Below are positions 20,454-31,930 of a stretch of 64,000 nucleotides of DNA, one piece after another. The notes under the pieces were generated by a model, which made no database searches, was not told the origin of the DNA, and saw only the letters and a list, made by a program, of their open reading frames with translations. The DNA is from Chara braunii (taxonomy: Eukaryota; Streptophyta; Charophyceae; Charales; Characeae): the NCBI GenBank assembly GCA_003427395.1, contig BFEA01000003.1:8810470-8874469 (forward strand), read 5' to 3'. A program made the translations under genes and the position numbers. How positions within the stretch are numbered: position 1 is the stretch's first letter; the number at the start of each line of letters is the position of its first letter.

Positions 20454-20861
20454 TCATCCCTGTGCTACTTCTGGTGGTCCCTCTTCTGCAGCGCTGTCCT
20501 GCTTCTCGTTGAAGTAGCCATCCGTGGCATCGTCACATTGTCGAAGGTCTTCCCATGCCCCCCCCGTCCTGCGTTTGATCCACCACCTCGGTGTTGCTCG
20601 TGCAATGACGCCACAACCCAACGTGTAGCACAACTCAATGACAGCCTCCGAAGTTGCCACGTAGTTGGGGCCGTCATCCGCAACTTGCATCAGCGTCCTT
20701 TTTCTATGCGCACGCAACTGCACCTTCATTTGTCCCAACGCCCTCTCCTCCTGACAACGAAGAATAACGGTTGACACGGCCGCCACCACGGCTGCCTGTT
20801 CAAGCGGTGTCAAAAGCGCGCGTCCGCCCTCTCCACCGCCCTCCATCGCCACCACCTCCAC
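20454..20861 (-). pseudogene. PIF/Harbinger (HARBI1-like) transposase N-terminal fragment
   Basis: The minus-strand frame contains RWWIKRRTGGAWEDLRQCDD and then ATDGYFNEK, the W-x-D...D...YFR.K signature preceding the helix-turn-helix part of plant Harbinger nucleases. The match stops at ~20510, before any DDE catalytic motif, so only a fragment remains. The frame starts at GTG. No flanking terminal repeats were identified. Family assignment is from motif memory and is moderate. Confidence 0.5.
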
Positions 20862-20869
20862 ATGGATGA

Positions 20870-21680
20870 CGTCTCTCCGTTGTCATCTCAATCCTCGCAC
20901 CCCAGAGACGTAAAAATCAGCCCCCGAGGAAAGGTCCGAGAAGCTTCCGCCTTTTCGTGGATGTCGTCCCCTGGTGGAACAGCGTGTGACGGCGCGGACG
21001 ATGTGGAGGAGAAGCTCGGCGATAATGCACGCACCCGGTGCACGCACGTACACTAACCGGGAGGTGGGCGAAAGGGATGCCGCCGCTAAGGCTGATTCAG
21101 CCCTGCAACGTCTACGCGCTGCAAGCCGAACGTCGTCGTCGTCACCACAACTGTACTTCAAATTTTGAATTTCAAATGTAGAGGTCCCCCTTTTTTCTTT
21201 AGTTTCTGTGGCCTACCTCATGCCCTTTTCCGCCGGACGTCGCTGGACCACGCCATCTCCACATGGACACCGGACGCTGGACCATGGACACCCTCACCCG
21301 CGGCCGCTTAGCTTCATATGAAAATGGCCGCGAGCAGGCCACAACGAAACGTCCTCGGGGGACGTTCCCAAGAAGATGTGGAACAACGCCGCTAAATTCC
21401 CTTACGAGCCACAAGGAAAATTCCTTATGGCTCAAGGAACTAGTGAGGAGTGTCTAACGACGCCCCATTTCCCACTTGCACCGTTTAGTTGAGGCAACTC
21501 AACGGTGTGACAACTGAAAACGTTCATTTTCATTCGATTTCAAATGAGAAATGCATTTATAAATGACACGGATACAATTGTTCTGTTTTTTCTTTTTTCA
21601 CAATTGGAGTAGCATACGGGCACCTCTATAGCAGAAAATGAAGATTTAAACTAATGACCTATCTACGCATATTATGTTTT
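20870..21680. other. No recognised gene
   Basis: GC-rich (20870-21140), then AT-richer sequence, with only short unconvincing open frames. Confidence 0.4.
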
Positions 21681-21703
21681 TTTTTTTTTTTTTTTTTTTT
21701 TTT

Positions 21704-21915
21704 GAACTTCGTATATGGATAACCTACTTATCGAGGTGATAAGAGCATCCCCGGTAAGTAGGCCACAGCCTGTCTCTTATACACATCTAGATGTGTATAA
21801 GAGNNNNNNNNNNNNNNNNNNNNNNNNNNNNNNNNNNNNNNNNNNNNNNAACTTCGTATATGGATAACCTACTTATCGAGGTGATAAGAGCATCCCCGGT
21901 AAGTAGGCCACAGCG
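21704..21915. other. Assembly gap with Nextera junction adapter and duplicated flank
   Basis: 21770-21788 is CTGTCTCTTATACACATCT, immediately followed by its inverse AGATGTGTATAAGAG (21789-21803) and 46 Ns (21804-21849). This is the Nextera mate-pair junction. The 65 bases before the adapter (21705-21769) are repeated right after the gap (21850 onward). The true locus probably has one copy and no adapter. Confidence 0.95.
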
Positions 21916-21983
21916 TCGAAGGCTTCATCTATTGGTGGGGAGCTACACCTGTTGGAAATCAGGTCCAACGTCCTTATACAAAT

Positions 21984-22678
21984 GATGAAAATATATCTGC
22001 TCGAAATCAGGTCCGGCGTCCTTGTGCCATGGTGTGAATGTATGTGCTGGAAAACGAGTCCGACGTCCCCATCGATTTGATCTATAGAACCTAACAAACA
22101 AAATGAAACATCAATCATATCAGGCAAAACCCTAATCATGATGTAATGTGTATTACAACAATGTGATTTGCATCTGCTGGAAATCGGGTCCAGCATTCCT
22201 ATACCATATTGTATAACCATATCCAACAGTGAGAAACAAGCGACCTTTGTGCAATGATAAGATAGCAAAGAAGCAATACACTCCTTCTTGTACATATACT
22301 TAACCTATATCTTGAAAAAGAACAGAGGAATGAAAGTATATTTGTTGGACATCAGGTCTAGCATCCTTGTGCCATGGTGTGAATGTATGTGCTGGAAAAC
22401 AAGTCCGGCGTCCCTATCGATTGGATCTATAAAACCTCGCAAACAAAATGAAACATCAATCCTATCAGGCTAAACCCTAATCATGATGTAATGTGTATTA
22501 CAACAATGTGATTTGCATCTGCTGGAAATCGGGTCCAGCATCTCTATACCATGTTGTATAACCATATCCAACAGTGAGAAACAAGCGACCTTTGTGCAAT
22601 GATAAGATAGCACAGAAGCAATACACTCCTTCTTGTACATATACTTACTTAACCTATATCTTGAAAAAGAACAGAGGC
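21984..22678. repeat. 346-base tandem duplication in the WELEEG element tail
   Basis: Unit 1 (21984-22329) and unit 2 (22330-22678) share ATGAAA.TATAT.TG, CCTTGTGCCATGGTGTG and CACTCCTTCTTGTACATA at about 95% identity by eye. Each carries two hairpin modules. Confidence 0.85.
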
Positions 22679-23128
22679 ATTGATTACTCCCCTACAAAAG
22701 GGGAGGATTGACCTCCTGTTGATGAGGTATTGTTTATATTCGAGCATTATTAGTTTCTGACTTCCTATATGCAGGCAAAATTATCATTGTCCACCCTTCC
22801 GCCAATAACAGACCGAGCTGGTGATGCCCTGACCTATCTCCCCCCTAATTGAATTGCAGAAAGCAACTCCAATCAGGAATCTCAACAAGGGGGAGCATCA
22901 AACCAACTCCCACCCTATACTACCCAAAAAAGAGGACATGAACTCATAGTACACCATCAATTTGTATTTGTTGAGCAGAGGTATTGATTACTTCCCCACG
23001 CCAGGGAAGAACCGCCTCCAGAACATGAAGCATGAACACGAGGAAAAATAATGAGAGAAATCTTCATCGTCGATCACCTCACCCAAAGAACCAAATCAGA
23101 ACTCGTACCCCAAATCCCCAGCAGGCAA

Positions 23129-23680
23129 TCACAAAACCTGAGGGGCAACCCACCCCCTACCTCCATTGAGGTTGCGGGCCGGGCAACCCCACTCAACCAA
23201 GGGGACGGGCAGACTCAAATATCCTATCCCAACCCGATGCCAGCCAAGGAAGAGCAAGTGATCCCTATCCACCTCAGGCAATCCTCTCCCCTCTCCCCAC
23301 ATACAACTGATAATAGTGGATGCACGCACCTTGCTGTTGAGCATGCCTCTGACTCGATCCCTGCTATCATTGCTGAATCCGACGTTGAGACTATCGTTAT
23401 AGTTATCGTTGTTGTATCGTCCTCCCCTCTCTTTCCCGCTGTTCCCATGGTTGTCGTTGCCGCCATCGTCGCGATTATTGTTGATCATGTTGTTGTTGTT
23501 GTTGTTGTCGTTGTTGTTGTTGTTTTTGTTGTTGTTTTTGGCGTTGTCGTCGTTGTTGTTTTCACCATCATTGTTGTTGTTACTGTCATCCTTCACGCCC
23601 CCTTCGCCCATTTCGCCCAATCCCAATCCCTGCGCACCATCGTTTTTGTTGTTGTTGTTGTTGTAGTCGATATTGTTGTT

Positions 23681-23719
<39 letters not shown>

Positions 23720-23767
23720 GACATCTCCATTATCTTCCGCGTCCACCTGCAGTATCACTCCCATCAT
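23129..23767 (-). CDS. Poly-asparagine ORF of the WELEEG element
   Basis: A 212-codon frame starting MMGVILQVDAEDNG, then long Asn runs encoded by (GTT)n on the plus strand, interspersed with D/K/G. It ends in a non-repetitive part containing HLLFLGWHRVGIG and WVAPQVL. The plus-strand copy at 36.6-37.3 kb ends with LLFVWHRVGVG and IAPQVEG, so the C-terminal part is shared and probably truly coding. The start ATG overlaps the stop of the preceding ORF (ATGA at 23767-23764). The repeat length probably varies between copies. Confidence 0.5.
23490..23722. repeat. (GTT)n microsatellite cluster
   Basis: Interrupted (GTT)n/(GTC)n arrays, longest at 23683-23720. They lie inside the poly-Asn frame on the minus strand. 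Confidence 0.9.
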
Positions 23768-24210
23768 GCTGCAGCCGTGGACGTCACCCCCCCCATCATT
23801 GTTATTATTGACATCGTCTCTGTCGTTGATGTCGCTGTAACTGATGTTGTTGCTGTTATTTGTATTTTCACCGCAATCATCTTCACCGTCGCTGTAACTA
23901 ATGTTGTTATTGTTATTTGTATTTTCGCCGCAATCATCTCACCTGCCAGCAATCCATACCGATACTCCAACTGATTGCGTAGATCTCGCCCCAATGTAAA
24001 GAGGGTTCTACAAACAGCCAACCTGTCATCCGCCCGCCTCCAGTCGATGTAGATATCGAGTCGGGGATTCGTCCCCTCCTCCAGCTCCCACAGGATGTCT
24101 AACAACTCCTGAATCCTATCTTCCAACCACTGGTCCATCGAGATCGCTCCCCCATCGATCTCCCCCCCTTCATGCTGCCGCTGCATAAGCAACCCCACTA
24201 TCGTCTGCAT
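23764..24210 (-). CDS. Unrecognised 'WELEEG' domain ORF
   Basis: The frame contains QTIVGLL, GGAISMDQWLEDR, ELLDILWELEEGTNPRLDIY and IDWRRADDRLAVCRTLFTLG. The copy at 36.3-36.6 kb reads GGAISLAEWLDDM, MLDIIWELEEGLDPQLEA and IDWRGAYDMMRACKALFTKG. Two diverged copies retaining the same residues argue for real coding. The domain is predicted helical and acidic. I do not recognise it; an ORF1/gag-like RNA-binding or assembly protein of a retroposon is one possibility. Its 3' end runs into ITITT/TATT repeats where it meets the poly-Asn ORF. Confidence 0.55.
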   Translation of the reverse strand: MQTIVGLLMQRQHEGGEIDGGAISMDQWLEDRIQELLDILWELEEGTNPRLDIYIDWRRADDRLAVCRTLFTLGRDLRNQLEYRYGLLAGEMIAAKIQITITTLVTATVKMIAVKIQITATTSVTATSTTETMSIITMMGGVTSTAAA

Positions 24211-24798
24211 CTGCTTGCATCCCTCCTCCAGTGTGATAATCCATTCTTATGCTTGTTGTTGTAGCTTCCCTACCAAATTCATCTCTCCCCCTATTAGTTG
24301 CGCCACTCACACAGTTCTACTGATCCCTTGTAATCCCACGGTTGGCGCTACCCCTGCTGACGTGTCATGGGACGTCAGTGTCACCAAACAACAGGTGCCA
24401 CATGGCCACAAGCCACTTCACGCCTATCGGGCACATGCGCAGGCCCAACAGTCGGGGAGCTGTTCTTCCCAGGCGCTAGTCGAGTCGGGGTGACCGGGCC
24501 CTACCGGTCTGCCGGCTTCGGGGCGCTAGCGCTTGCGCAACTTCTTCCCTCCGGAACCCATATTATGTTATTCTAACCACTAGCATCTACTAAATCAAAA
24601 GACTATCGACCAAAACACTAAGTTTATCAACCCTATTTTTATTCTCTACATTGGGATTACTAATCAGCCCCTAAAACGGGGGAGGGGCACTCTAAAGTGA
24701 GGCCATTGCTCATGTTGTCACTCCCTCCTCGTCCTCCCTCTACCTGCCTCCTGCAGCCGATCCATCAACCGAGTGAGCAGGTTGTTCATGACCCTACT

Positions 24799-27700
24799 CT
24801 ATGGATTGAACAACCAGGCAACCAAACAAAGCTGACCCCTCTCATCAATTGACGCAAACGAATTATTCAAACACCAAGTTTCTCTGAACCACAGTTTGTC
24901 AGCACCTCCGAGTCTGTTACTTGATTTGACAACTTCCCTCTGCCAATCTGCTTGAATCACCCTTCTCAAGTTTTGCATCGTAGTACCTCTGATTTGTGAG
25001 TTAGACCATTGTTTCCCTTCAAAGACTTGATCATTCCTCCCCTGCCAAATCACCAAGAAGATAACAGCTCTGGCCGACTGTGTTGTGTAGCCCCAGCCTT
25101 TGGACAACAAGGCATCGTTCGGAATCCCCCCTAGTAAAGTCCAAAACTTATCTCATATCAGGGATTGGCCAGGTAGGCCAGTCAAGAGCTTAATCCACCA
25201 TTTTCAAATTCGAGCAGAGGCAGGACAATCCCACCACAGATGGATAGTAGACTCGAATGCCCATTCGCATCCGAGGCATTTCAGGTCGATCTCCAACTGC
25301 CTAATTGCTAGCCAAACCGCAGAAGTGGTAGCCGTCATTGATAGCGCCATAAGATTGAAGCTTGTCTTTGGCGGGAAATTAACTTTAGTTGTTCCCAACA
25401 GTTGAGCAAGACCTTATCAATTTTGTTAGGATTAAGTTTCATAACAGCCATCCATCTTGATTTTGCAATAGTCAAAGGGTTTTTTGGAGCAACAATGGCC
25501 TTATATCCGATGCTCGGAGAGTAGTCCAGCAGACTTAAGATTTCTCCCGATTTTCCCAGTGCTCGTCATTCCCACATAAGAGAGTCAAGTTTCATATTGA
25601 TTACAGTTGAGCCTTTCAGTACTACATTACATTCTCTGAATCGTTGAAAAGTAATTGTTTCTCTCACCCGGATTTGAGAAAGGGTGAAGCCCATTGACGG
25701 GTGTTTATCATCATCCAGTTGCAACAGGCGAGTATTCCGATGGATCTGCCAACCTTGAAAAAAACTATTCCCATCTGGCAAGTATTCAATCAATTTACAT
25801 AATTTTGACTGATCCCCATTCGTGCATACGAACCAAGTGACTGGCGGGTCAACGACCTTCAGACCAAGTTGTTGTTTCCAATGTTCAGGGATCGCACTAA
25901 TCAACAGTGTTAGTTTCGAGCTAAAGTTTCTTACTTGTCCAATAATTGTTCTCAGTTCCGACTTTGATTTCCACTTACCCAGTAGTTGATCACATATGTC
26001 TTTACTTATGAAAATCCCCAGTTCAATCCATTCGCACCCAAAGCTAGATCTATCTGCTTTGATCCAATCCCCTACCGGTGCACGGATGTGGGGTGTTTCA
26101 AAGAGTGGTTGGGACAATATTTTTGCTTTGGTTGTTGGTTCAACCCAGACATCTGGTTTTAGCTTCCTCCAAGTCAGGATGACCGCTCTCTAGAACGGGG
26201 ATTTAATTCGCCTCCTTTGAAATGAGTATAACATTAGGTAAGTCCATAGATCCTCTGGTCTTGCCAACTTTCACTCCCTTGGCAAAATACTTTCGACCAT
26301 TATGACCCAATGTGGGGCCGAAGTTTCTAAGCGCGCTTTAATCAACCATCGTGCTAGGATTGCACTGTTTTGTTTCTTGGGGTCCAGAATCCCCAGACCC
26401 CCTTGGGATCTGGGTGTACAGATAATCTTTCAGGCTACTTTAGTGATAAAGTCATCCTTGTCTGCAGCAAATGGTTTCCAGATAAATTTGGTTGCACGTT
26501 TTTTTGTGAGTGATATAGTTGTTTCCCCAAATCCTTAACTGTCCCTACAAACCGTAATAAAACAAACAGAGCTCCGTTTATAACTAGTGTTCGGCCAAGC
26601 AACGAAAGATGGGGGGCCTTACCCCATGTAGTCATGCATTACATGAATTTTTGCAGAAGTAAGTCATCCTGGTTTCCTGAACAATCCAAGTGGGAGATCT
26701 GAACTCCTAAGAAATGTTAAGACAGATCGTCCGATATGCGCTTCATTCCCCACTCACATGTCAATGAAAAACCTGCAGGGGAAGATACATTGATTTATGC
26801 CAATTAACTGAAGCCTTAGAGAGTTCACAATAACTGGCTAATTCAATCTTCAAAGCACCCAATGATTCCTCCGTATTTTCAGAGATTGCAAAGAGGTCGT
26901 CCGCCAGTGCTTTTACCGTGCACTGAACCGGACCTACCCTAAGTCCTCTAATGAGTTCATGCTTTCTTATATTATTCAAGAGCATCTTCATTTGGACTGC
27001 AAAAGGAAGTGGGGCAAGGGGGCAACCTTGCCTAAATGACCTTGTCAAGGGAAAGTTTTTCGATTCTTGACCATTAATCATTACTGCAGCAGTTGACAGG
27101 GTATACATGGCAACTATCCATCTGGGAAAATTAGCACCAAACCCCATTACTTTTAACGTTGTTAAGACATATGACCAATTCACTCGGTCATATGTTTTTT
27201 TCAGGTCCAGGAGTAATACCGTCATATTTAGGGAGTTGTTTTGTATGATGCCCAGGGATTCAATCGCAGTCACTATATTGTCAAAGATCGACCTACCTTG
27301 TACAAACGCAGCCTGGTCGTTCTGTACCAGAGCGGAAAGATACTTCCCCAATCTTTTAGCCAAAATTTTGGCAAGTAATTTATAAGATATATTTAGTATT
27401 AATATCGATCTCAATTGCATATTTATGTACGATCACCCTTCTTAAACAACACCGATATAATGTCCTTGCGCATATTTGCTGACAAATTGGACCCTAACAG
27501 AGTTTCGTTATAAATTCCAGTCAGACTACTGCCAACCGACTCCCATATAGCAAGGTAAAGTTCGACCGGGAGACCATCGTCCCCTGATGATTCTCCTTTT
27601 GACATAGCCTTAAGGGTTTTATGTGCTTCATCAGTCGTGATTGGTCTGTCAAGATTGAGGCGTCATACTGCTGAGATTTTAACTGAAGTATTTTGCCAAT

Positions 27701-28520
27701 GTTTGTAATTTGTATCAAGGTCTTCTGTGATCTCTACACCCTGCAGCCTTGAAGTGAGTATATCCTTGTAGTATGTCGCAACATATTCACATAGATCGCT
27801 TAATTCCTTAGCCCTTGGGGCACTTGAGTCGAATAGGTGATGAAGCTCTCTCATTTGGACCGAGAATCGACGTGGTAACAACTTCTAAAATGATTCCTTA
27901 GTCATGCGATTGTATATTGCAATACCTTTAATAAAAATTTGTTCTGACCAAACGTCTGAGTCTTTCTTTTGCATCTCCTCCCATTCTGACATCAATTTTG
28001 CTCTTTCCTTCCCCCATACCAGATTCGATATCGGATGCTCCGACATTCTTTCTTTTGCGTAATGGATTTTCCTTCTGATTGCCTTCTCATTTTTCGACCT
28101 GTTTGTCGCCATTATCCTGGAGAACACGTTAAGGAGATTTGCAAACTTTTTGGAACCTGAGTTATCATTGTTCCCGGGTAGGGAATTTTTTCTTGGATAA
28201 CTCTTAATCCTTCCAAAACTGTTTCATCCATTCTTCTAACCCTGGGTCCTCAAGGTTCTGAGTATTAAATTGAAAGAGTCCCTTGCCTCTGGTCAGGGTG
28301 GAAGACATCATGGACATACTTACCAACCTATGCTCGGAGAGAGACTGTAATGTAGCTGCCACCTCATCAACCGAATCTCGTTACAGGGAAGATATTAAGA
28401 AATAATCCAACCTTCGAGAAACAGTGTCAGTATTATCACTGCTATTAGAGAACCACGTGAAACCCGACAGATCCGGGTGAGACAATTTGTAGGGATCAAT
28501 TAAATTGAGCTCATTTAAAA
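24799..28520 (-). pseudogene. Decayed plant-type LINE ORF2 (endonuclease to zf-RVT)
   Basis: On the minus strand, in order: the end of the endonuclease domain (LNLIDPYKLSHPDLSGFTWF and SRRLDYFLIS, ~28510-28385), a linker region (28127-27885), and reverse transcriptase. RT motifs are GDDGLPVELY (27580), LLDLKKTYDRVNW (~27210), SFRQGCPLAP (~27025) and ALADDLFAI (~26890). The D-D pair of the catalytic box is kept but the first residue is Leu instead of Tyr/Phe. Then come zf-RVT (LKCLGCEWAFESTIHLWWDC, ~25280) and the tail to 24800. Multiple frameshifts and stops make it non-functional. The 5' end is lost at ~28520 where the inverted-repeat element begins. Confidence 0.85.
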
Positions 28521-29830
28521 GCAAGCGCTTAGCAGGTTCTGATTGGGCGCACGACGCCTCTCCTCTTCCATTTTGTGCGTTCTTTTTTTTGGAGGTTTCA
28601 ACCGGCCCACGCGAATGTTCAAGTACAATCACATAGGAGGTCTAATGTTGTTGTTCTCCGGGACCATGTCCCACTAGCTCCGTTGAGCTAGGTCATGTCT
28701 ACGTTTAGTTTTCGACCCTGTGTGACTGTAGGCGGCCACGGAGATGCACTTAGTCCAAGTGATTTAGCGGTCAAATTTTAATAAAAAGGGAGCAGAGACT
28801 ACCATCTCTTTTTCTTCCAACAAAAAGAAGGAGAAAATCCTTTCTTTCGAATACTACGCCCCCTACCCTCGTGACTTTCCGTTGAGATACATGTCTTCTT
28901 TTTCCGAGACAGTCAGCTCAACGACCCTCTTGTTCCCACAAAAGGCATTTTTTTAGAGAAACTGTACGAGCCTCCTTCCGTTTGCCATTTCTGGTAAACG
29001 TTATGGTTTGTTCGGTTTTCTGGCCACGAAGGCAGGATTCTGGCTAAGTCGATTGATTATATTTTTCGGTTTGTTCGGATGTTTCTGACCGTGTGGTACT
29101 GTTTTCTTTTCCCGGAATTGGGAAATGTCAGCGTAGCGGTCTGGATTTGGCCATTTTGTGGTTGGACTAATAATTCCCAATGCCTGCACCTAAGCTGGTA
29201 ATGGTCCCAGTAATTTTTGTCCTTGTTTCCGAACTTTCCGGGTTGAGATGTGGAGGGATTCCCGGCCTCCTTTTTCTTGTGCGTTAATGAATAAGCTGAG
29301 TCTCTTTGTTAAAAAAAATATAATAATAAAAAAAAAAATGAAGAGTTGCCAGAATCCCGTACGAAAATGGCAAATGGAAGGAGGCTCGTACAGTTTCTCT
29401 AGAAAAACGCCTTTTGGGGGAACAAGAGGGTCGTTGAGCTGGCTGTCTCGAAAAAAGGAGACAGCTAGCTGTCATGAGGGTAGGGGGCGTAGCAATTGAA
29501 AGAAAGGATTTACTCCTTTTTGTTGGAAGAAAAAGAGAATATAATCTCTGTTGCCTTTTTTATTAAAATCCGACCGCTAGATCACTTGGACTAGGTGCAT
29601 CTCCGTGGCCGCCTACAGTCACACAGGGTCGAAAACTAAAAGTTGACCTAGCTCAACGGAGCTACTGGGACATGGTCCTGGAGAGCAAACAACATTAGAC
29701 CTCCTATGTGCTTGTACTCGAACATTGGCGCGGGCCAGTTGAAACCTGGAAAAAAAAAGAACGCACAAAATGGAAGAGGACAGGCGTCGTGCGCCCAATC
29801 AGAACCTGCTAAGCGCTTGCTTTGGATGTA
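28521..29830. mobile_element. Long inverted-repeat (foldback) element
   Basis: The left arm 28521-29005 and right arm 29350-29830 are inverse copies of ~480 bases. Markers such as GGCGGCCACGGAGATGCAC (28731) and GTGCATCTCCGTGGCCGCC (29597), and GCGCTTAGCAGGTTCTGATT with its complement at ~29800, match well. The loop of ~345 bases has no transposase. The outer edges abut LINE sequence on the left. Design resembles MULE-like or foldback non-autonomous DNA elements; target duplications were not resolved. Confidence 0.8.
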
Positions 29831-30295
29831 GTTCGGGAGCACGGTTCCACTAGCAAAGAGTAAGGTAAACTGTGTCCCACAAACACCTTTGGGACATCTG
29901 CGGGACATCGTCCGACTCCCAAGAATGGGAGGCGGGACAAGAAAATAGAAAGACTCATTTTGATTGGCAGCTCTTCAAAAGATGAAAAAATCAAGTACTC
30001 GAAGAGCATGTTTTTGACCCCCTTCTTTTCCCTGGTCAATTGTTAACCCCGTCTAGTACTTCGATTTTCTCTCAAAATATACGAAATGCACGCTTTGGCA
30101 TGGCAACCGTCAGAGAAGGTTGTCCCATCAAGCACACGAAGGGACTCAGTCACGTACCACTCTGTCCTGATTAGGCATTGGCTGGGTGGGGAGCAGGGGG
30201 ACGAGACAGGAGGATTAGTGGGACGGCAGCACTTTCAAAAGCCGGCCTCCTTCCCATCTTGGGAAATGTAAAGTCTCCATTTTTCTTTTTGTCTC
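29831..30295. other. No recognised gene
   Basis: GCTAGTGGAACCGTG occurs at 30552 and its complement at 29839, so further inverted fragments of the same repeat family border this stretch. No coding evidence. Confidence 0.4.
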
Positions 30296-30304
30296 GCCTG
30301 GGGA

Positions 30305-30472
30305 AATAGGGAAAACTTCAAAACTGGCTACTCCTGAAAATTCGGACGCCGGGCCCGACGACAAACGAAACTACTGCCATTGATAAATCTGATGGGCGGC
30401 TGTCTTTTCCTTTGTCGGGCCTGGCCTCCGAATTTTCAGGAGTAGCCAGTTTTCCCTATTTTCCCATGCGGG
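30305..30472. mobile_element. MITE-like inverted repeat
   Basis: AAATAGGGAAAA...AACTGGCTACTCCTGAAAATT (30305-30345) is matched inversely by AATTTTCAGGAGTAGCCAGTT...TTTTCCCTATTTTCCC (30431-30468). The arms are ~55 bases with a ~65-base centre. Confidence 0.75.
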
Positions 30473-31000
30473 AAAGGTACAAAAGGTTTTTTTCTTCCTT
30501 TTCTTACAGTGCCGCACACTGCGCACAGGTCCAAATAGGCCATGACTCGTGTGCTAGTGGAACCGTGCCCCGGATGTGGTTCCATAGCTCACCGAATGTG
30601 CAGAATGATAATTCTTCCCCTATAGCATGGAAAGACACATATACCTCAGGGCCGTCCTTTCAGGGCCCCTCCAGAGTCCTTCAAAAAGTCCTGGCATACT
30701 ATGTATCTGTCCTCAAACTTGACCAAATTCGATACTCCGCTATAGCAGTCCCTCCCAAATTCCGCGCGGCCCACCCGGTCCCAGTCGGGCCACTCCCACC
30801 GCGAATTTTCATGGGCCCGCAACATGCATCACACGATGACCTATCTCCCTTTAGCCGTACACAAGCGGACCCGCTGCGGCGACGCGGCGATGTCACGGCG
30901 CAACAGATGGGAATGAGAGAAGACCAAGAGGATGGTGTGTAGCAGAGGGCATGGAAAGGAAAATAACCATGCCACGCCCGCAAAAAAAAAACAAAAAAAA
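30473..31000. other. No recognised gene
   Basis: A few open frames without motifs. Confidence 0.35.
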
Positions 31001-31630
31001 AACACCTCCCGTCGTCTGCCCCTCCTCCTCCTCTTCCTTCTACTCTGCCCTTCCTCCCGTCTTTCCTCCTCCTCATCTTGCTCCCGATCCTCCTCCTCCC
31101 ACCCATTGTGTTCCCCCTCCTCTCCGCGCCCCTCCTCCTGCAACGCCTCCCGTTCATCGCCCGCCTTCTCATCGTCTCCCCCCTCCTCCTTGCATTCCTT
31201 TTCGTGGTTCGTTGTCGTCCCCCTCCTCCTCCACTCATCCCGCCCTCCTGCCATTCTTCCTCCTATTTGTCGTCCGCCTCCTCCCAGTCGTCGTCTTCCC
31301 CCGTCTCCTTGCACTCCTTGTGCCACTTGTGCTCCTCCTGTTCGTTGTCCTCCCCGTCCTCCTCCTTTTCCCTCCTCCCGCTCCCCCTCCTGAGCAAAAT
31401 GGTATGAACATCCAGCTGGAGCATGGAGAGATGCGCAACATTTTTTTGTCCTTCGTGCATGCGCTCCTACTGTTCGTCGTCCTCCACGGTTATCGTTTCC
31501 CTCTCTTTCCTCTCGTCATTTCTTCCTTTATTGTTATCATTCTCCTCCTTCCATAGTTGTTCTCGTCCCCCTTTCTCGTTCCTCCTCCTCCTCCTCCTCC
31601 TCCTCCGCCCTCTTGCCTCCTTCACTTTCG
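31001..31630. repeat. Polypyrimidine (CTC/CCT-rich) tract
   Basis: ~600 bases with strong C/T bias on the plus strand, including (CTC)n at 31580-31608. The long proline/serine/leucine (plus) and glutamate/arginine (minus) frames are composition artefacts. The flanking word 'catctctccatgttcc' (31645) recurs at 32467, so the 3' border belongs to a dispersed repeat. Confidence 0.75.
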
Positions 31631-31930
31631 AAGCACTGACGGTGCATCTCTCCATGTTCCCGCCAAAGATTCATTGCCATTTTGAAAACGGTGTGACAGC
31701 TACATCTAATCTCACAACTGAAACAACACAGTCACCTTCTATCATCAGACAGTCAACTACACGGGCATTTCGGACAGCTGCACAGACACCTACAGTGTTC
31801 AGGTGTATCTTAGACTGTCAACAACATTGCCAATTCGGGCAGCTGTACAGCTTTGCTAGATGAAGTCTCTAAGTGTGCCGGTACACTCAACTGTATATCC
31901 ATTCACACAAACAACTACAATGCTCAGGGA

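Larger units (their letters stand above)
21681..24590 (-). mobile_element. Poly(A)-tailed 'WELEEG' element, minus copy
   Basis: On the minus strand: a 5' GC-rich part (24590-24300), ORFs at 24210-23764 and 23767-23129, and a 3' region with GATTGACCTCC near 22700. Then come several GGTCCAGC-type hairpins (22000-22560) and a terminal hairpin with poly(A) (poly(T) 21681-21703 on plus). The order and sequence match the plus copy at 35950-37752 in the opposite orientation. The tail hairpins are the same as those after LINE ORF2 ends in this window, so it may be mobilised by the LINE (inference). Confidence 0.6.

Noticed and set aside
20199-20774. 191-residue plus-strand frame
   Set aside because: Antisense to the Harbinger-like fragment and starting in a tandem duplication; reads as cysteine/serine-rich noise.
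23051-23974. 307-residue plus-strand frame with long valine runs
   Set aside because: Antisense of the (GTT)n poly-Asn frame; only the minus-strand frame has a conserved partner.
30841-31556. Long overlapping open frames on both strands
   Set aside because: They lie in a C/T-biased tract with triplet repeats; the products are low-complexity P/S/L or E/R strings without domains.
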